64,000 nucleotides of DNA from Anagrus nilaparvatae (GCA_022575985.1 JAKSXM010000350.1:248001-312000); one strand, 5' to 3'. Shown: positions 38,979-53,701, counted from the first letter of the stretch. Program-made: numbers and translations. Notes: generated from the sequence alone by a model not told the origin.

Positions 38979-41008
38979 TTCAAATGGTTTCATGAAAGTG
39001 GATCCACCTTTTCTAAATATACAATAATTTTAATACTTATTTAATTTATTTATATCTTGTTTTTTAATTACGCTGGCCTGGTGGGCCGTATTTGTTTTAG
39101 TTTTCCTCTACATAGAATATTCTCTTATTATTAGTAAACTTGGTTTATAAAAATTTTAACCAATTCAAATGGTTTCAAGCAAGTAGATCCAAAGATTCTA
39201 AAAATACAATATTTTTGATTACTATTTATATTTTTATATCTTGTTTTTTTATTTCTCAGGCCTTTTGGACTGTATTTGTTAAGGTTTTTCTCTATTTTAC
39301 ATATTTTTTCATTATAAGTAAACTTGTTTTATAAAAATTTTAATCTATTCAAATGGTTTCATGAGAGTGGATCCACCTTTTCTAAATATACATTAATTTT
39401 AATACTTATTTAATTTATTTATATCTTGTTTTTTAATTACGCTGGCCTCAAGGGCCATATTTGTTTAAGTTTTTCTCTACGTAGAATATTCTCTCATTAT
39501 TTGTAAACTGGGTTTATAAAAATTTTAACCAATTCAAATGGTTTCATGCAAGTAGATCCAAAGATTCTAAAAATACAATATTTTTGATACCTATTTAAAT
39601 TTTTATATCTTGTTTTTTTATTTCTCAGGCTTTTTGGACTGTATTTGTTAAAGTTTTTCTCTATTTTACATATTTTTTCATTATAAGTAAACTTGTTTTA
39701 TAAAAATTTTAACCTATTCAAATGGTTTCATGAAAGTGGATCCACCTTTTCTAAATATACAATAATTTTAATACTTATTTAATTTATTTATATCTTGTTT
39801 TTTAATTACGCTGGCCTGAAGGGCCGTATTTGTTTTAGTTTTCCTCTACGTAGAATATTCTCTTATTATTAGTAAATTTGGTTTATAAAAATTTTAACCA
39901 ATTCAAATGGTTTCATGCAAGTAGATCCAAAGATTCTAAAAATACAATATTTTTGATACCTATTTAAATTTTTATATCTTGTTTTTTTATTTCTCAGGCC
40001 TTTTGGACTGTATTTGTTAAGGTTTTTCTCTATTTTACATATTTTTTCATTATAAGTAAACTTGTTTTATAAAAATTTTAACCTATTCAAATGGTTTCAT
40101 GAAAGTGGATCCACCTTTTCTAAATATACAATAATTTTAATACTTATTTAATTTATTTATATCTTGTTTTTTAATTACGCTGGCCTGAAGGGCCGTATTT
40201 GTTTAAGTTTTTCTCTACGTAGAATATTCTCTCATTATTAGTAAAATTGGTTTATAAAAATTTTAACCAATTCAAATGAATTCATAAAAGTGGATCCAAA
40301 GATTCTAAAAATACAATATTTTTGATACCTATTTAAATTATTATATCTTGTTTTTTTATTTCTCAGGCCTTTTGGACTGTATTTGTTAAGGTTTTTCTCT
40401 ATTTTACATATTTTTTCATTATAAGTAAACTTGTTTTATAAAAATTTTAACCTATTCAAATGGTTTCATGCAAGTGGATCCAACGTTTATAAAAATACAA
40501 TAATTTTGATACCTATTTAAATTTTTTATATTATGTTTTTTTATTTCTCTGGCCTTTTGGACTGTATTTGTTTAAGTTTTTCTCTATTTTATATATTTTT
40601 CTATTAAAAGTAAACTTGGTTTATAAGAATTTTAACCAATTCAAATGGTTTCATGAAAGTGGATCCACCTTTTCTAAATATAAAATAATTTTAATACTTA
40701 TTTAATTTATTTATATCTTGTTTTTTAATTACGCTGGCCTAGTGGGCCGTATTTGTTTTAGTTTTCCTCTACATAGAATATTCTCTTATTATTAGTAAAC
40801 TTGGTTTATAAAAATTTTAACCAATTCAAATGGTTTCAAGCAAGTAGATCCAAAGATTCTAAAAATACAATATTTTTGATACCTATTTATATTTTTCTAT
40901 CTTGTTTTTTTATTTCTCAGGCCTTTTGGACTGTATTTGTTAAGGTTTTTCTCTATTTTACATATTTTTTCATTATAAGTAAACTTGTTTTATAAAAATT
41001 TTAACCTA
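38979..41008 (+). repeat. Segment duplicated 37.3 kb away (copy 2)
   Basis: Counterpart of 1663-3690. It is followed by three tandem 5-mers, whereas copy 1 is followed by the B-C-D duplicated 8-mer. Confidence 0.8.
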
Positions 41009-43594
41009 TTCAAATGGTTTCATGAAAGTGGATCCACCTTTTCTAAATATACAATAATTTTAATACTTATTTAATTTATTTATATCTTGTTTTTTAATTA
41101 CGCTGGCCTGAAGGGCCGTATTTGTTTAAGTTTTTCTCTACGTAGAATATTCTCTCATTATTAGTAAAATTGGTTTATAAAAATTTTAACCAATTCAAAT
41201 GAATTCATAAAAGTGGATCCAAAGATTCTAAAAATACAATATTTTTGATACCTATTTAAATTATTATATCTTGTTTTTTTATTTCTCAGGCCTTTTGGAC
41301 TGTATTTTTTAAGGTTTTTCTCTATTTTACATATTTTTTCATTATAAGTAAACTTGTTTTATAAAAATTTTAACCTATTCAAATGGTTTCATGCAAGTGG
41401 ATCCAACGTTTATAAAAATACAATAATTTTGATACCTATTTAAATTTTTTATATTATGTTTTTTTATTTCTCTGGCCTTTTGGACTGTATTTGTTTAAGT
41501 TTTTCTCTATTTTATATATTTTTCTATTATAAGTAAACTTGGTTTATAAGAATTTTAACCAATTCAAATGGTTTCATGAAAGTGGATCCACCTTTTCTAA
41601 ATATACAATAATTTTAATACTTATTTAATTTATTTATATCTTGTTTTTTAATTACGCTGGCCTAGTGGGCCGTATTTGTTTTAGTTTTCCTCTACATAGA
41701 ATATTCTCTTATTATTAGTAAACTTGGTTTATAAAAATTTTAACCAATTCAAATGGTTTCAAGCAAGTAGATCCAAAGATTCTAAAAATACAATATTTTT
41801 GATACCTATTTATATTTTTATATCTTGTTTTTTTATTTCTCAGGCCTTTTGGACTGTATTTGTTAAGGTTTTTCTCTATTTTACATATTTTTTCATTATA
41901 AGTAAACTTGTTTTATAAAAATTTTAAATTATTCAAATGGTTTCATGAAAGTGGATCCACCTTTTCTAAATATACAATAATTTTAATACTTATTTAATTT
42001 ATTTATATCTTGTTTTTTAATTACGCTGGCCTGAAGGGCCGTATTTGTTTAAGTTTTTCTCTACGTAGAATATTCTCTCATTATTAGTAAAATTGGTTTA
42101 TAAAAATTTTAACCAATTCAAATGAATTCATAAAAGTGGATCCAAAGATTCTAAAAATACAATATTTTTGATACCTATTTAAATTATTATATTTTGTATT
42201 TTTATTTCTCAGGCCTTTTGGACTGTATTTTTTAAGGTTTTTCTCTATTTTACATATTTTTTCATTATAAGTAAACTTGTTTTAGAAAAAGTTTAACCTA
42301 TTCAAATGGTTTCATGCAAGTGGATCCAACGTTTATAAAAATACAATAATTTTGATACCTATTTAAATTTTTTATATTATGTTTTTTTATTTCTCTGGCC
42401 TTTTGGACTGTATTTGTTTAAGTTTTTCTCTATTTTATATATTTTTCTATTATAAGTAAACTTGGTTTATAAGAATTTTAACCAATTCAAATGGTTTCAT
42501 GAAAGTGGATCCACCTTTTCTAAATATACAATAATTTTAATACTTATTTAATTTATTTATATCTTGTTTTTTAATTACGCTGGCCTAGTGGGCCGTATTT
42601 GTTTTAGTTTTCCTCTACATAGAATATTCTCTTATTATTAGTAAACTTGGTTTATAAAAATTTTAACCAATTCAAATGGTTTCAAGCAAGTAGATCCAAA
42701 GATTCTAAAAATACAATATTTTTGATACCTATTTATATTTTTATATCTTGTTTTTTTATTTCTCAGGCCTTTTGGACTGTATTTGTTAAGGTTTTTCTCT
42801 ATTTTACATATTTTTTCATTATAAGTAAACTTGTTTTATAAAAATTTTAAATTATTCAAATGGTTTCATGAAAGTGGATCCACCTTTTCTAAATATACAA
42901 TAATTTTAATACTTATTTAATTTATTTATATCTTGTTTTTTAATTACGCTGGCCTGAAGGGCCGTATTTGTTTAAGTTTATTCTCTACGTAGAATATTCT
43001 CTCATTATTAGTAAAATTGGTTTATAAAAATTTTAACCAATTCAAATGAATTCATAAAAGTGGATCCAAAGATTCTAAAAATACAATATTTTTGATACCT
43101 ATTTAAATTATTATATCTTGTTTTTTTATTTCTCAGGCCTTTTGGACTGTATTTTTTAAGGTTTTTCTCTATTTTACATATTTTTTCATTATAAGTAAAC
43201 TTGTTTTATAAAAATTTTAACCTATTCAAATGGTTTCATGCAAGTGGATCCAACGTTTATAAAAATACAATAATTTTGATACCTATTTAAATTTTTTATA
43301 TTATGTTTTTTTATTTCTCTGGCCTTTTGGACTGTATTTGTTTAAGTTTTTCTCTATTTTATATATTTTTCTATTATAAGTAAACTTGGTTTATAAGAAT
43401 TTTAACCAATTCAAATGGTTTCATGAAAGTGGATCCACCTTTTCTAAATATACAATAATTTTAATACTTATTTAATTTATTTATATCTTGTTTTTTAATT
43501 ACGCTGGCCTGGTGGGCCGTATTTGTTTTAGTTTTCCTCTACATAGAATATTCTCTTATTATTAGTAAACTTGGTTTATAAAAATTTTAACCAA
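40825..43594 (+). repeat. Three tandem 5-mer units (A-B-C-D-E)x3
   Basis: Units at 40825-41747, 41748-42670 and 42671-43594. This is the longest uninterrupted 5-mer run in the window. The third unit has the same 1-bp insertion in its B monomer as the unit at 36391. Confidence 0.88.
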
Positions 43595-46500
43595 TTCAAA
43601 TGGTTTCAAGCAAGTAGATCCAAAGATTCTAAAAATACAATATTTTTGATACCTATTTATATTTTTATATCTTGTTTTTTTATTTCTCAGGCCTTTTGGA
43701 CTGTATTTGTTAAGTTTTTTCTCTATTTTACATATTTTTTCATTATAAGTAAACTTGTTTTATAAAAATTTTAACCTATTCAAATGGTTTCATGAGAGTG
43801 GATCCACCTTTTCTAAATATACAATAATTTTAATACTTATTTAATTTATTTATATCTTGTTTTTTAATTACGCTGGCCTGAAGGGCCGTATTTGTTTAAG
43901 TTTTTCTCTACGTAGAATATTCTCTCATTATTAGTAAAATTGGTTTATAAAAATTTTAACCAATTCAAATGGTTTTATGCAAGTAGATCCAACGTTTATA
44001 AAAATACAATAATTTTGATACCTAATTAAATTTTTTATATCTTGTTTTTTTATTTCTCAGGCCTTTTTGACTGTATTTGTTTAGGTTTTTCTCTATTTTA
44101 CATATTTTTTCATTATAAGTAAACTTGTTTTATAAAAATTTTAACCTATTCAAATGGTTTCATGAAAGTGGATCCACCTTTTCTAAATATACAATAATTT
44201 TAATACTTATTTAATTTATTTATATCTTGTTTTTTAATTACGCTGGCCTGAAGGGCCGTATTTGTTTTAGTTTTCCTCTACGTAGAATATTCTCTTATTA
44301 TTAGTAAACTTGGTTTATAAAAATTTTAACCAATTCAAATGGTTTTATGCAAGTAGATCCAACGTTTATAAAAATACAATAATTTTGATACCTAATTAAA
44401 TTTTTTATATCTTGTTTTTTTATTTCTCAGGCCCTTTTGACTGTATTTGTTTAGGTTTTTCTCTATTTTACATATTTTTTCATTATAAGTAAACTTGTTT
44501 TATAAAAATTTTAACCTATTCAAATGGTTTCATGCAAGTGGATCCAACGTTTATAAAAATACAATAATTTTGATACCTATTTAAATTTTTTATATTATGT
44601 TTTTTTATTTCTCAGACCTTTTGGACTGTATTTGTTTAGGTTTTTCTCTATTTTACATATTTTTTCATTGTAAGTAAACTTGTTTTATAAAAATTTTAAC
44701 CTATTCAAATGGTTTCATGAAAGTGGATCCACCTTTTCTAAATATACAATAATTTTAATACTTATTTAATTTATTTATATCTTGTTTTTTAATTACGCTG
44801 GCCTGAAGGGCCGTATTTGTTTAAGTTTTTCTCTACGTAGAATATTCACTCATTATTAGTAAAATTGGTTTATAAAAATTTTAACCAATTCAAATGGTTT
44901 TATGCAAGTAGATCCAACGTTTATAAAAATACAATAATTTTGATACCTAATTAAATTTTTTATATCTTGTTTTTTTATTTCTCAGGCCCTTTTGACTGTA
45001 TTTGTTTAGGTTTTTCTCTATTTTACATATTTTTTCATTATAAGTAAACTTGTTTTATAAAAATTTTAACCTATTCAAATGGTTTCATGCAAGTGGATCC
45101 AACGTTTATAAAAATACAATAATTTTGATACCTATTTAAATTTTTTATATTATGTTTTTTTATTTCTCATGCCTTTTGGACTGTATTTGTTTAAGTTTTT
45201 CTCTATTTTATATATTTTTCTATTATAAGTAAACTTGGTTTATAAGAATTTTAACCAATTCAAATGGTTTCATGAAAGTGGATCCACCTTTTCTAAATAT
45301 ACAATAATTTTAATACTTATTTAATTTATTTATATCTTGTTTTTTAATTACGCTGGCCTGAAGGGCCGTATTTGTTTAAGTTTTTCTCTACGTAGAATAT
45401 TCTCTCATTATTAGTAAAATTGGTTTATAAAAATTTTAACCAATTCAAATGAATTCATAAAAGTGGATCCAAAGATTCTAAAAATACAATATTTTTGATA
45501 CCTATTTAAATTATTATATCTTGTTTTTTTATTTCTCAGGCCTTTTAGACTGTATTTGTTAAGGTTTTTCTCTATTTTACATATTTTTTCATTATAAGTA
45601 AACTTGTTTTATAAAAATTTTAACCTATTCAAATGGTTTCATGCAAGTGGATCCAACGTTTATAAAAATACAATAATTTTGATACCTATTTAAATTTTTT
45701 ATATTATGTTTTTTTATTTCTCTGGCCTTTTGGACTGTATTCGTTTAAGTTTTTCTCTATTTTATATATTTTTCTATTATAAGTAAACTTGGTTTATAAG
45801 AATTTTAACCAATTCAAATGGTTTCATGAAAGTGGATCCACATTTTCTAAATATACAATAATTTTAATACTTATTTAATTTATTTATATCTTGTTTTTTA
45901 ATTACGCTGGCCTGGTGGGCCGTATTTGTTTTAGTTTTCCTCTACATAGAATATTCTCTTATTATTAGTAAACTTGGTATATAAAAATTTTAACCAATTC
46001 AAATGGTTTCAAGCAAGTAGATCCAAAGATTCTAAAAATACAATATTTTTGATACCTATTTATATTTTTATATCTTGTTTTTTTATTTCTCAGGCCTTTT
46101 GGACTGTATTTGTTAAGGTTTTTCTCTATTTTACATATTTTTTCATTATAAGTAAACTTGTTTTATAAAAATTTTAACCTATTCAAATGGTTTCATGAGA
46201 GTGGATCCACCTTTTCTAAATATACAATAATTTTAATACTTTTTTAATTTATTTATATCTTGTTTTTTAATTACGCTGGCCTGAAGGGCCGTATTTGTTT
46301 TAGTTTTCCTCTACGTAGAATATTCTCTTATTATTAGTAAACTTGGTTTATAAAAATTTTAACCAATTCAAATGGTTTCATGCAAGTAGATCCAAAGATT
46401 CTAAAAATACAATATTTTTGATACGTATTCAAATTTTTATATCTTGTTTTTTTATTTCTCAGGCCTTTTGGACTGTATTTGTTAAGGTTTTTCTCTATTT

Positions 46501-47842
46501 TACATATTTTTTCATTATAAGTAAACTTCTTTTATAAAAATTTTAACCTATTCAAATGGTTTCATGAAAGTGGATCCACCTTTTCTAAATATACAATAAT
46601 TTTAATACTTATTTAATTTATTTATATCTTGTTTTTTAATTACGCTGGCCTGGTGGGCCGTATTTGTTTTAGTTTTCCTCTACATAGAATATTCTCTTAT
46701 TATTAGTAAACTTGGTTTATAAAAATTTTAACCAATTCAAATGGTTTCAAGCAAGTAGATCCAAAGATTCTAAAAATACAATATTTTTGATACCTATTTA
46801 AATTATTATATCTTGTTTTTTTATTTCTCAGGCCTTTTGGACTGTATTTGTTAAGGTTTTTCTCTATTTTACATATTTTTTCATTATAAGTAAACTTGTT
46901 TTATAAAAATTTTAACCTATTCAAATGGTTTCATGCAAGTGGATCCAACGTTTATAAAAATACAATAATTTTGATACCTATTTAAATTTTTTATATCTTG
47001 TTTTTTTATTTCTCAGGCCTTTTGGACTGTAGTGGTTTAGGTTTTTCTCAATTTTACATATTTTTTCATTATAAGTAAACTTGTTTTATAAAAATTTTAA
47101 CCTATTCAAATGGTTTCATGAAAGTGAATACACCTTATCTAAATATACATTAATTTTAATACTTATTTAATTTATTTATATCTTGTTTTTTAATTACGCT
47201 GGCCTCAAGGGCCATATTTGTTTAAGTTTTTCTCTACGTAGAACATTCTCTCATTATTTGTAAACTGGGTTTATAAAAATTTTAACCAATTCAAATGGTT
47301 TCATGCAAGTAGATCCAAAGATTCTAAAAATACAATATTTTTGATACCTATTTAAATTTTTATATCTTGTTTTTTTATTTCTCAGGCTTTTTGGACTGTA
47401 TTTGTTAAGGTTTTTCTCTATTTTACATATTTTTTCATTATAAGTAAACTTGTTTTATAAAAATTTTAACCTATTCAAATGGTTTCATGAAAGTGGATCC
47501 ACCTTTTCTAAATATTCAATAATTTTAATACTTATTTAATTTATTTATATCTTGTTTTTTAATTACGCTGGCCTGAAGGGCCGTATTTGTTTTAGTTTTC
47601 CTCTACGTAGAATATTCTCTTATTATTAGTAAATTTGGTTTATAAAAATTTTAACCAATTCAAATGGTTTCATGCAAGTAGATCCAAAGATTCTAAAAAT
47701 ACAATATTTTTGATACCTATTTAAATTTTTATATCTTGTTTTTTTATTTCTCAGGCCTTTTGGACTGTATTTGTTAAGGTTTTTCTCTATTTTACATATT
47801 TTTTCATTATAAGTAAACTTGTTTTATAAAAATTTTAACCTA
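42671..47842 (+). repeat. Multi-kilobase duplicated satellite segment, copy 3
   Basis: Counterpart of 14034-about 19200 at a displacement of about 28637 bp (155 monomers). It shares TTGGTATATAA at 45974 and the GTATTCAAATTTT variant near 46430. Between about 46550 and 46920 it has the E-A arrangement of copy 1, not the F-D2 arrangement of copy 2. Confidence 0.82.
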
Positions 47843-49321
47843 TTCAAATGGTTTCATGAAAGTGGATCCAACGATTATAAAAATACAATAATTTTGATAC
47901 CTAATTAAATTTTTTATATCTTGTTTTTTTATTTCTCAGGCCTTTTGGACTGTATTGGTTTAGGTTCTTCTCTATTTTACATATTTTTTCATTATAAGTA
48001 AACTTGTTTTATAAAAATTTTAACCTATTCAAATGTTTTCATGAAAGTGAATACACCTTATCTAAATATACATTAATTTTAATACTTATTTAATTTATTT
48101 ATATCTTGTTTTTTAATTACGCTGTCCTCAAGGGCCATATTTGTTTAAGTTTTTCTCTACGTAGAATATTCTCTCATTATTTGTAAACTGGGTTTATAAA
48201 AATTTTAACCAATTCAAATGGTTTTATGCAAGTAGATCCAACGTTTATAAAAATACAATAATTTTGATACCTAATTAAATTTTTTATATCTTGTTTATTT
48301 ATTTCTCAGGCCTTTTGGACTGTATTTGTTTAGGTTTTTCTCTATTTCACATATTTTTTCATTATAAGTAAACTTGTTTTATAAAAATTTCAACCTATTC
48401 AAATGGTTTCATGCAAGTGGATCCAACGTTTATAAAAATACAATTATTTTGATACCTATTTAAATTTTTTATATTATGTTTTTTTATTTCTCAGGCCTTT
48501 TGGACTGTATTTGTTTAAGTTTTTCTCTATTTTATATATTTTTCTATTATAAGTAAACTTGGTTTATAAGAATTTTAACCAATTCAAACGGTTTCATGAA
48601 AGTGGATCCACCTTTTCTAAATATACAATAATTTTAATACTTATTTAATTTATTTATATCTTGTTTTTTAATTACGCTGGCCTGGTGGGCCGTATTTGTT
48701 TTAGTTTTCCTCTACATAGAATATTCTCTTATTATTAGTAAACTTGGTTTATAAAAATTTTAACCAATTCAAATGGTTTCAAGCAAGTAGATCCAAAGAT
48801 TCTAAAAATACAATATTTTTGATACCTATTTATATTTTTATATCTTGTTTTTTTATTTCTCAGGCCTTTTGGACTGTATTTGTTTAGGTTTTTCTCTATT
48901 TTACATATTTTTTCATTATAAGTAAACTTGTTTTATAAAAATTTTAACCTATTCAAATGGTTTCATGAAAGTGGATCCACCTTTTCTAAATATACAATAA
49001 TTTTAATACTTATTTAATTTATTTATATCTTGTTTTTTAATTACGCTGGCCTGAAGGGCCGTATTTGTTTAAGTTTTTCTCTACGTAGAATATTCTCTCA
49101 TTATTAGTAAAATTGGTTTATAAAAATTTTAACCAATTCAAATGGTTTTATGCAAGTAGATCCAACGTTTATAAAAATACAATAATTTTGATACCTAGTT
49201 AAATTTTTTATATTATGTTTTTTTATTTCTCAGGCCTTTTGGACTGAATTTGTTTAAGTTTTTCTCTATTTTATATATTTTTCTATTATAAGTAAACTTG
49301 GTTTATAAGAATTTTAACCAA
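47843..49321 (+). repeat. 8-monomer unit (1479 bp), first of a tandem pair
   Basis: Begins with a D2-like monomer having CAACGATTATAAAAATAC, then F (GTCCTC), D2 (TTTATTTATTTCTC), D, E, A, B and D2 (CCTAGTT). The next monomer at 49322 restarts the same order. The GTCCTCAAGGGCC marker repeats about 1479 bp later. The same 8-mer spacing occurs between about 31.05 and 32.53 kb. Confidence 0.78.
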
Positions 49322-52300
49322 TTCAAATGGTTTCATGAAAGTGGATCCAACGATTATAAAAATACAATAATTTTGATACCTAATTAAATTTTTTATATCT
49401 TGTTTTTTTATTTCTCAGGCCTTTTGGACTGTATTGGTTTAGGTTTTTCTCTATTTTACATATTTTTTCATTATAAGTAAACTTGTTTTATAAAAATTTT
49501 AACCTATTCAAATGTTTTCATGAAAGTGAATACACCTTATCTAAATATACATTAATTTTAATACTTATTTAATTTATTTATATCTTGTTTTTTAATTACG
49601 CTGTCCTCAAGGGCCATATTTGTTTAAGTTTTTCTCTACGTAGAATATTCTCTCATTATTTGTAAACTGGGTTTATAAAAATTTTAACCAATTCAAATGG
49701 TTTTATGCAAGTAGATCCAACGTTTATAAAAATACAATAATTTTGATACCTAATTAAATTTTTTATATCTTGTTTATTTATTTCTCAGGCCTTTTGGACT
49801 GTATTTGTTTAGGTTTTTCTCTATTTCACATATTTTTTCATTATAAGTAAACTTGTTTTATAAAAATTTCAACCTATTCAAATGGTTTCATGCAAGTGGA
49901 TCCAACGTTTATAAAAATACAATTATTTTGATACCTATTTAAATTTTTTATATTATGTTTTTTATTTCTCAGGCCTTTTGGACTGTATTTGTTTAAGTTT
50001 TTCTCTATTTTATATATTTTTCTATTATAAGTAAACTTGGTTTATAAGAATTTTAACCAATTCAAACGGTTTCATGAAAGTGGATCCACCTTTTCTAAAT
50101 ATACAATAATTTTAATACTTATTTAATTTATTTATATCTTGTTTTTTAATTACGCTGGCCTGGTGGGCCGTACTTGTTTTAGTTTTCCTCTACATAGAAT
50201 ATTCTCTTATTATTAGTAAACTTGGTTTATAAAAATTTTAACCAATTCAAATGGTTTCAAGCAAGTAGATCCAAAGATTCTAAAAATACAATATTTTTGA
50301 TACCTATTTATATTTTTATATCTTGTTTTTTTATTTCTCAGGCCTTTTGGACTGTATTTGTTTAGGTTTTTCTCTATTTTACATATTTTTTCATTATAAG
50401 TAAACTTGTTTTATAAAAATTTTAACCTATTCAAATGGTTTCATGAGAGTGGATCCACCTTTTCTAAATATACAATAATTTTAATACTTATTTAATTTAT
50501 TTATATCTTGTTTTTTAATTACGCTGGCCTGAAGGGCCGTATTTGTTTAAGTTTTTCTCTACGTAGAATATTCTCTCATTATTAGTAAAATTGGTTTATA
50601 AAAATTTTAACCAATTCAAATGGTTTTATGCAAGTAGATCCAACGTTTATAAAAATACAATAATTTTGATACCTAATTAAATTTTTTATATCTTGTTTTT
50701 TTATTTCTCAGGCCTTTTTGACTGTATTTGTTTAGGTTTTTCTCTATTTTACATAATTTTTCATTATAAGTAAACTTGTTTTATAAAAATTTTAACCTAT
50801 TCAAATGGTTTCATGCAAGTGGATCCAACGTTTATAAAAATACAATAATTTTGATAACTATTTAAATTTTTTATATTATGTTTTTTTATTTCTCAGGCCT
50901 TTTGGACTGTATTTGTTTAAGTTTTTCTCTATTTTATATATTTTTCTATTATAAGTAAACTTGGTTTATAAGAATTTTAACCAATTCAAATGGTTTCATG
51001 AGAGTGGATCCACCTTTTCTAAATATACAATAATTTTAATACTTTTTTAATTTATTTATATCTTGTTTTTTAATTACGCTGGCCTGAAGGGCCGTATGTG
51101 TTTTAGTTTTCCTCTACGTAGAATATTCTATTATTATTAGTAAACTTGGTTTATAAAAATTTTAACCAATTCAAATGGTTTTATGCAAGTAGATCCAAAG
51201 ATTCTAAAAATACAATATTTTTGATACCTATTTAAATTTTTATATCTTGTTTTTTTATTTCTCAGGCCTTTTGGACTGTATTTGTTAAGGTTTTTCTCTA
51301 TTTTACATATTTTTTCATTATAAGTAAACTTGTTTTATAAAAATTTTAACCTATTCAAATGGTTTCATGAAAGTGGATCCACCTTTTCTAAATATACAAT
51401 AATTTTAATACTTATTTAATTCATTTATATCTTGTTTTTTAATTACGCTGGCCTGAAGGGCCGTATTTGTTTAAGTTTTTCTCTACGTAGAATATTCTCT
51501 CATTATTAGTAAAATTGGTTTATAAAAATTTTAACCAATTCAAATGGTTTTATGCAAGTAGATCCAACGTTTATAAAAATACAATAATTTTGATACCTAA
51601 TTAAATTTTTTATATCTTGTTTTTTTATTTCTCAGGCCTTTTTGACTGTATTTGTTTAGGTTTTTCTCTATTTTACATATTTTTTCATTATAAGTAAACT
51701 TGTTTTATAAAAATTTTAACCTATTCAAATGGTTTCATGAAAGTGGATCCACCTTTTCTAAATATACAATAATTTTAATACCTATTTAAATTTTTTATAT
51801 TATGTTTTTTTATTTCTCAGGCCTTTTGGACTGTATTTGTTTAAGTTTTTCTCTATTTTATATATTTTTTTATTATAAGTAAACTTGGTTTATAAGAATT
51901 TTAACCAATTCAAATGGTTTCATGAAAGTGGATCCACCTTTTCTAAATATACAATAATTTTAATACTTATTTAATTTATTTATATCTTGTTTTTTAATTA
52001 CGCTGGCCTGAAGGGCCGTATTTGTTTAAGTTTTTCTCTACGTAGAATATTCTCTCATTATTAGTAAAATTGGTTTATAAAAATTTTAACCAATTCAAAT
52101 GGTTTTATGCAAGTAGATCCAACGTTTATAAAAATACAATAATTTTGATACCTAATTAAATTTTTTATATCTTGTTTTTTTATTTCTCAGGCCCTTTTGA
52201 CTGTATTTGTTTAGGTTTTTCTCTATTTTACATATTTTTTCATTATAAGTAAACTTGTTTTATAAAAATTTTAACCTATTCAAATGGTTTCATGCAAGTG

Positions 52301-53321
52301 GATCCAACGTTTATAAAAATACAATAATTTTGATACCTATTTAAGTTTTTATATTATGTTTTTTTATTTCTCAGGCCTTTTGGACTGTATTTGTTTAAGT
52401 TTTTCTCTATTTTATATATTTTTCTATTATAAGTAAACTTGGTTTATAAGAATTTTAACCAATTCAAATGGTTTCATGAAAGTGGATCCACCTTTTCTAA
52501 ATATACAATAATTTTAATACTTATTTAATTTATTTATATCTTGTTTTTTAATTACGCTGGCCTGGTGGGCCGTATTTGTTTTAGTTTTCCTCTACATAGA
52601 ATATTCTCTTATTATTAGTAAACTTGGTATATAAAAATTTTAACCAATTCAAATGGTTTCAAGCAAGTAGATCCAAAGATTCTAAAAATACAATATTTTT
52701 GATACCTATTTATATTTTTATATCTTGTTTTTTTATTTCTCAGGCCTTTTGGACTGTATTTGTTAAGGTTTTTCTCTATTTTACATATTTTTTCATTATA
52801 AGTAAACTTGTTTTATAAAAATTTTAACCTATTCAAATGGTTTCATGAGAGTGGATCCAACGTTTATAAAAATACAATAATTTTGATACCTATTTAAATT
52901 ATTATATCTTGTTTTTTTATTTCTCAGGCCTTTTGGACTGTATTTGTTAAGGTTTTTCTCTATTTTACATATTTTTTCATTATAAGTAAACTTGTTTTAT
53001 AAAAATTTTAACCTATTCAAATGGTTTCATGCAAGTGGATCCAACGTTTATAAAAATACAATAATTTTGATACCTATTTAAATTTTTTATATTATGTTTT
53101 TTTATTTCTCAGGCCTTTTGGACTGTATTTGTTTAAGTTTTTCTCTATTTTATATATTTTTCTATTATAAGTAAACTTGGTTTATAAGAATTTTAACCAA
53201 TTCAAACGGTTTCATGAAAGTGGATCCACCTTTTCTAAATATACAATAATTTTAATACTTATTTAATTTATTTATATCTTGTTTTTTAATTACGCTGGCC
53301 TGGTGGGCCGTATTTGTTTTA

Positions 53322-53326
53322 GTTTT
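53322..53326. repeat. Target-site duplication GTTTT, left copy
   Basis: Five bases of the split E monomer immediately outside the left LTR, repeated exactly at 60979-60983. A 5-bp TSD is the usual length for copia-type integrase. Confidence 0.93.
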
Positions 53327-53604
53327 TATTGGGTTATGTGATTAAAGCAAATAAAATAAACACTCTTCTTTTTATTAATCAGCACAGTTTATTTAATAAT
53401 ACTCGTCTTCTCTAATCTTTATTTATAACTCTTCATTTACACGTTTAATTAACAATAATTAATAAGTGATTTTATTATAAGCAATCAATACGCGTCTGCG
53501 ATATGTACTGAGCGACGATCAGCATGGAACTGAACTGTTAGCTTCTCCTCCTTCTTCACCACATAGTACAAAAAGGAAGTGCGCGGAGGCGCCACAGTCC
53601 AACA
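53327..53604 (-). repeat. 3' LTR (278 bp)
   Basis: Twin of 60701-60978 with one mismatch in 278. On the minus strand it has four AATAAA hexamers (53371-53376, 53388-53393, 53418-53423, 53471-53476), of which the two nearest the LTR end are the natural candidates for the polyadenylation signal of the element RNA. Confidence 0.95.
53371..53393 (-). terminator. Candidate polyadenylation signals in the 3' LTR
   Basis: Two AATAAA hexamers on the minus strand (53388-53393, then 53371-53376) in the R/U5 part of the 3' LTR. Either would end the transcript inside the LTR, as expected for an LTR element. Confidence 0.4.
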
Positions 53605-53613
53605 CTCCCTCCC
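53605..53613 (-). other. Polypurine tract (plus-strand primer)
   Basis: GGGAGGGAG on the minus strand, flush with the TGTTGG start of the 3' LTR. This is the expected position and composition for the RNase H-resistant primer of plus-strand DNA synthesis. Confidence 0.85.
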
Positions 53614-53701
53614 GTCTCAAGCACTTTCTATTTATCTGAAACAAATCAAATCAATTATTAGTTCATCTCATCGAATACACATCATATACAATTTAACTCG
53701 T
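53614..53701 (-). other. Short 3' untranslated region of the element
   Basis: 88 bases between the gag-pol stop and the polypurine tract. No further gene. It contains one GAYGAG motif (53667-53672), and another overlaps the stop codon (53697-53702). Confidence 0.8.

Larger units (their letters stand above)
1..53326 (+). repeat. AT-rich satellite array, left part (about 289 monomers of 184-185 bp)
   Basis: Uninterrupted head-to-tail array. Each monomer begins at a near-invariant TTCAAATG word that recurs every 184-185 bp (for example 4987, 5171, 5356, 5540, 5725, 5910). Two superclasses share the frame of the monomer but differ in the centre. X monomers carry CAGGCC (or CTGGCC) TTTTGGACTGTATTTG. 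Y monomers carry TTACGCTGGCC, a 5-nt spacer, GGGCC, then a palindrome cluster. Most monomers other than type A contain GGATCC, and type C also contains GAATTC. No inverted monomer, no unrelated insertion and no gene was seen in this 53 kb. The window begins exactly at a monomer start, so the array continues to the left. Confidence 0.97.

Noticed and set aside
1..53326. CRISPR-like array because of regular spacing
   Set aside because: Period is 184-185 bp with the entire monomer repeated and no unique spacers. It is a eukaryotic satellite.
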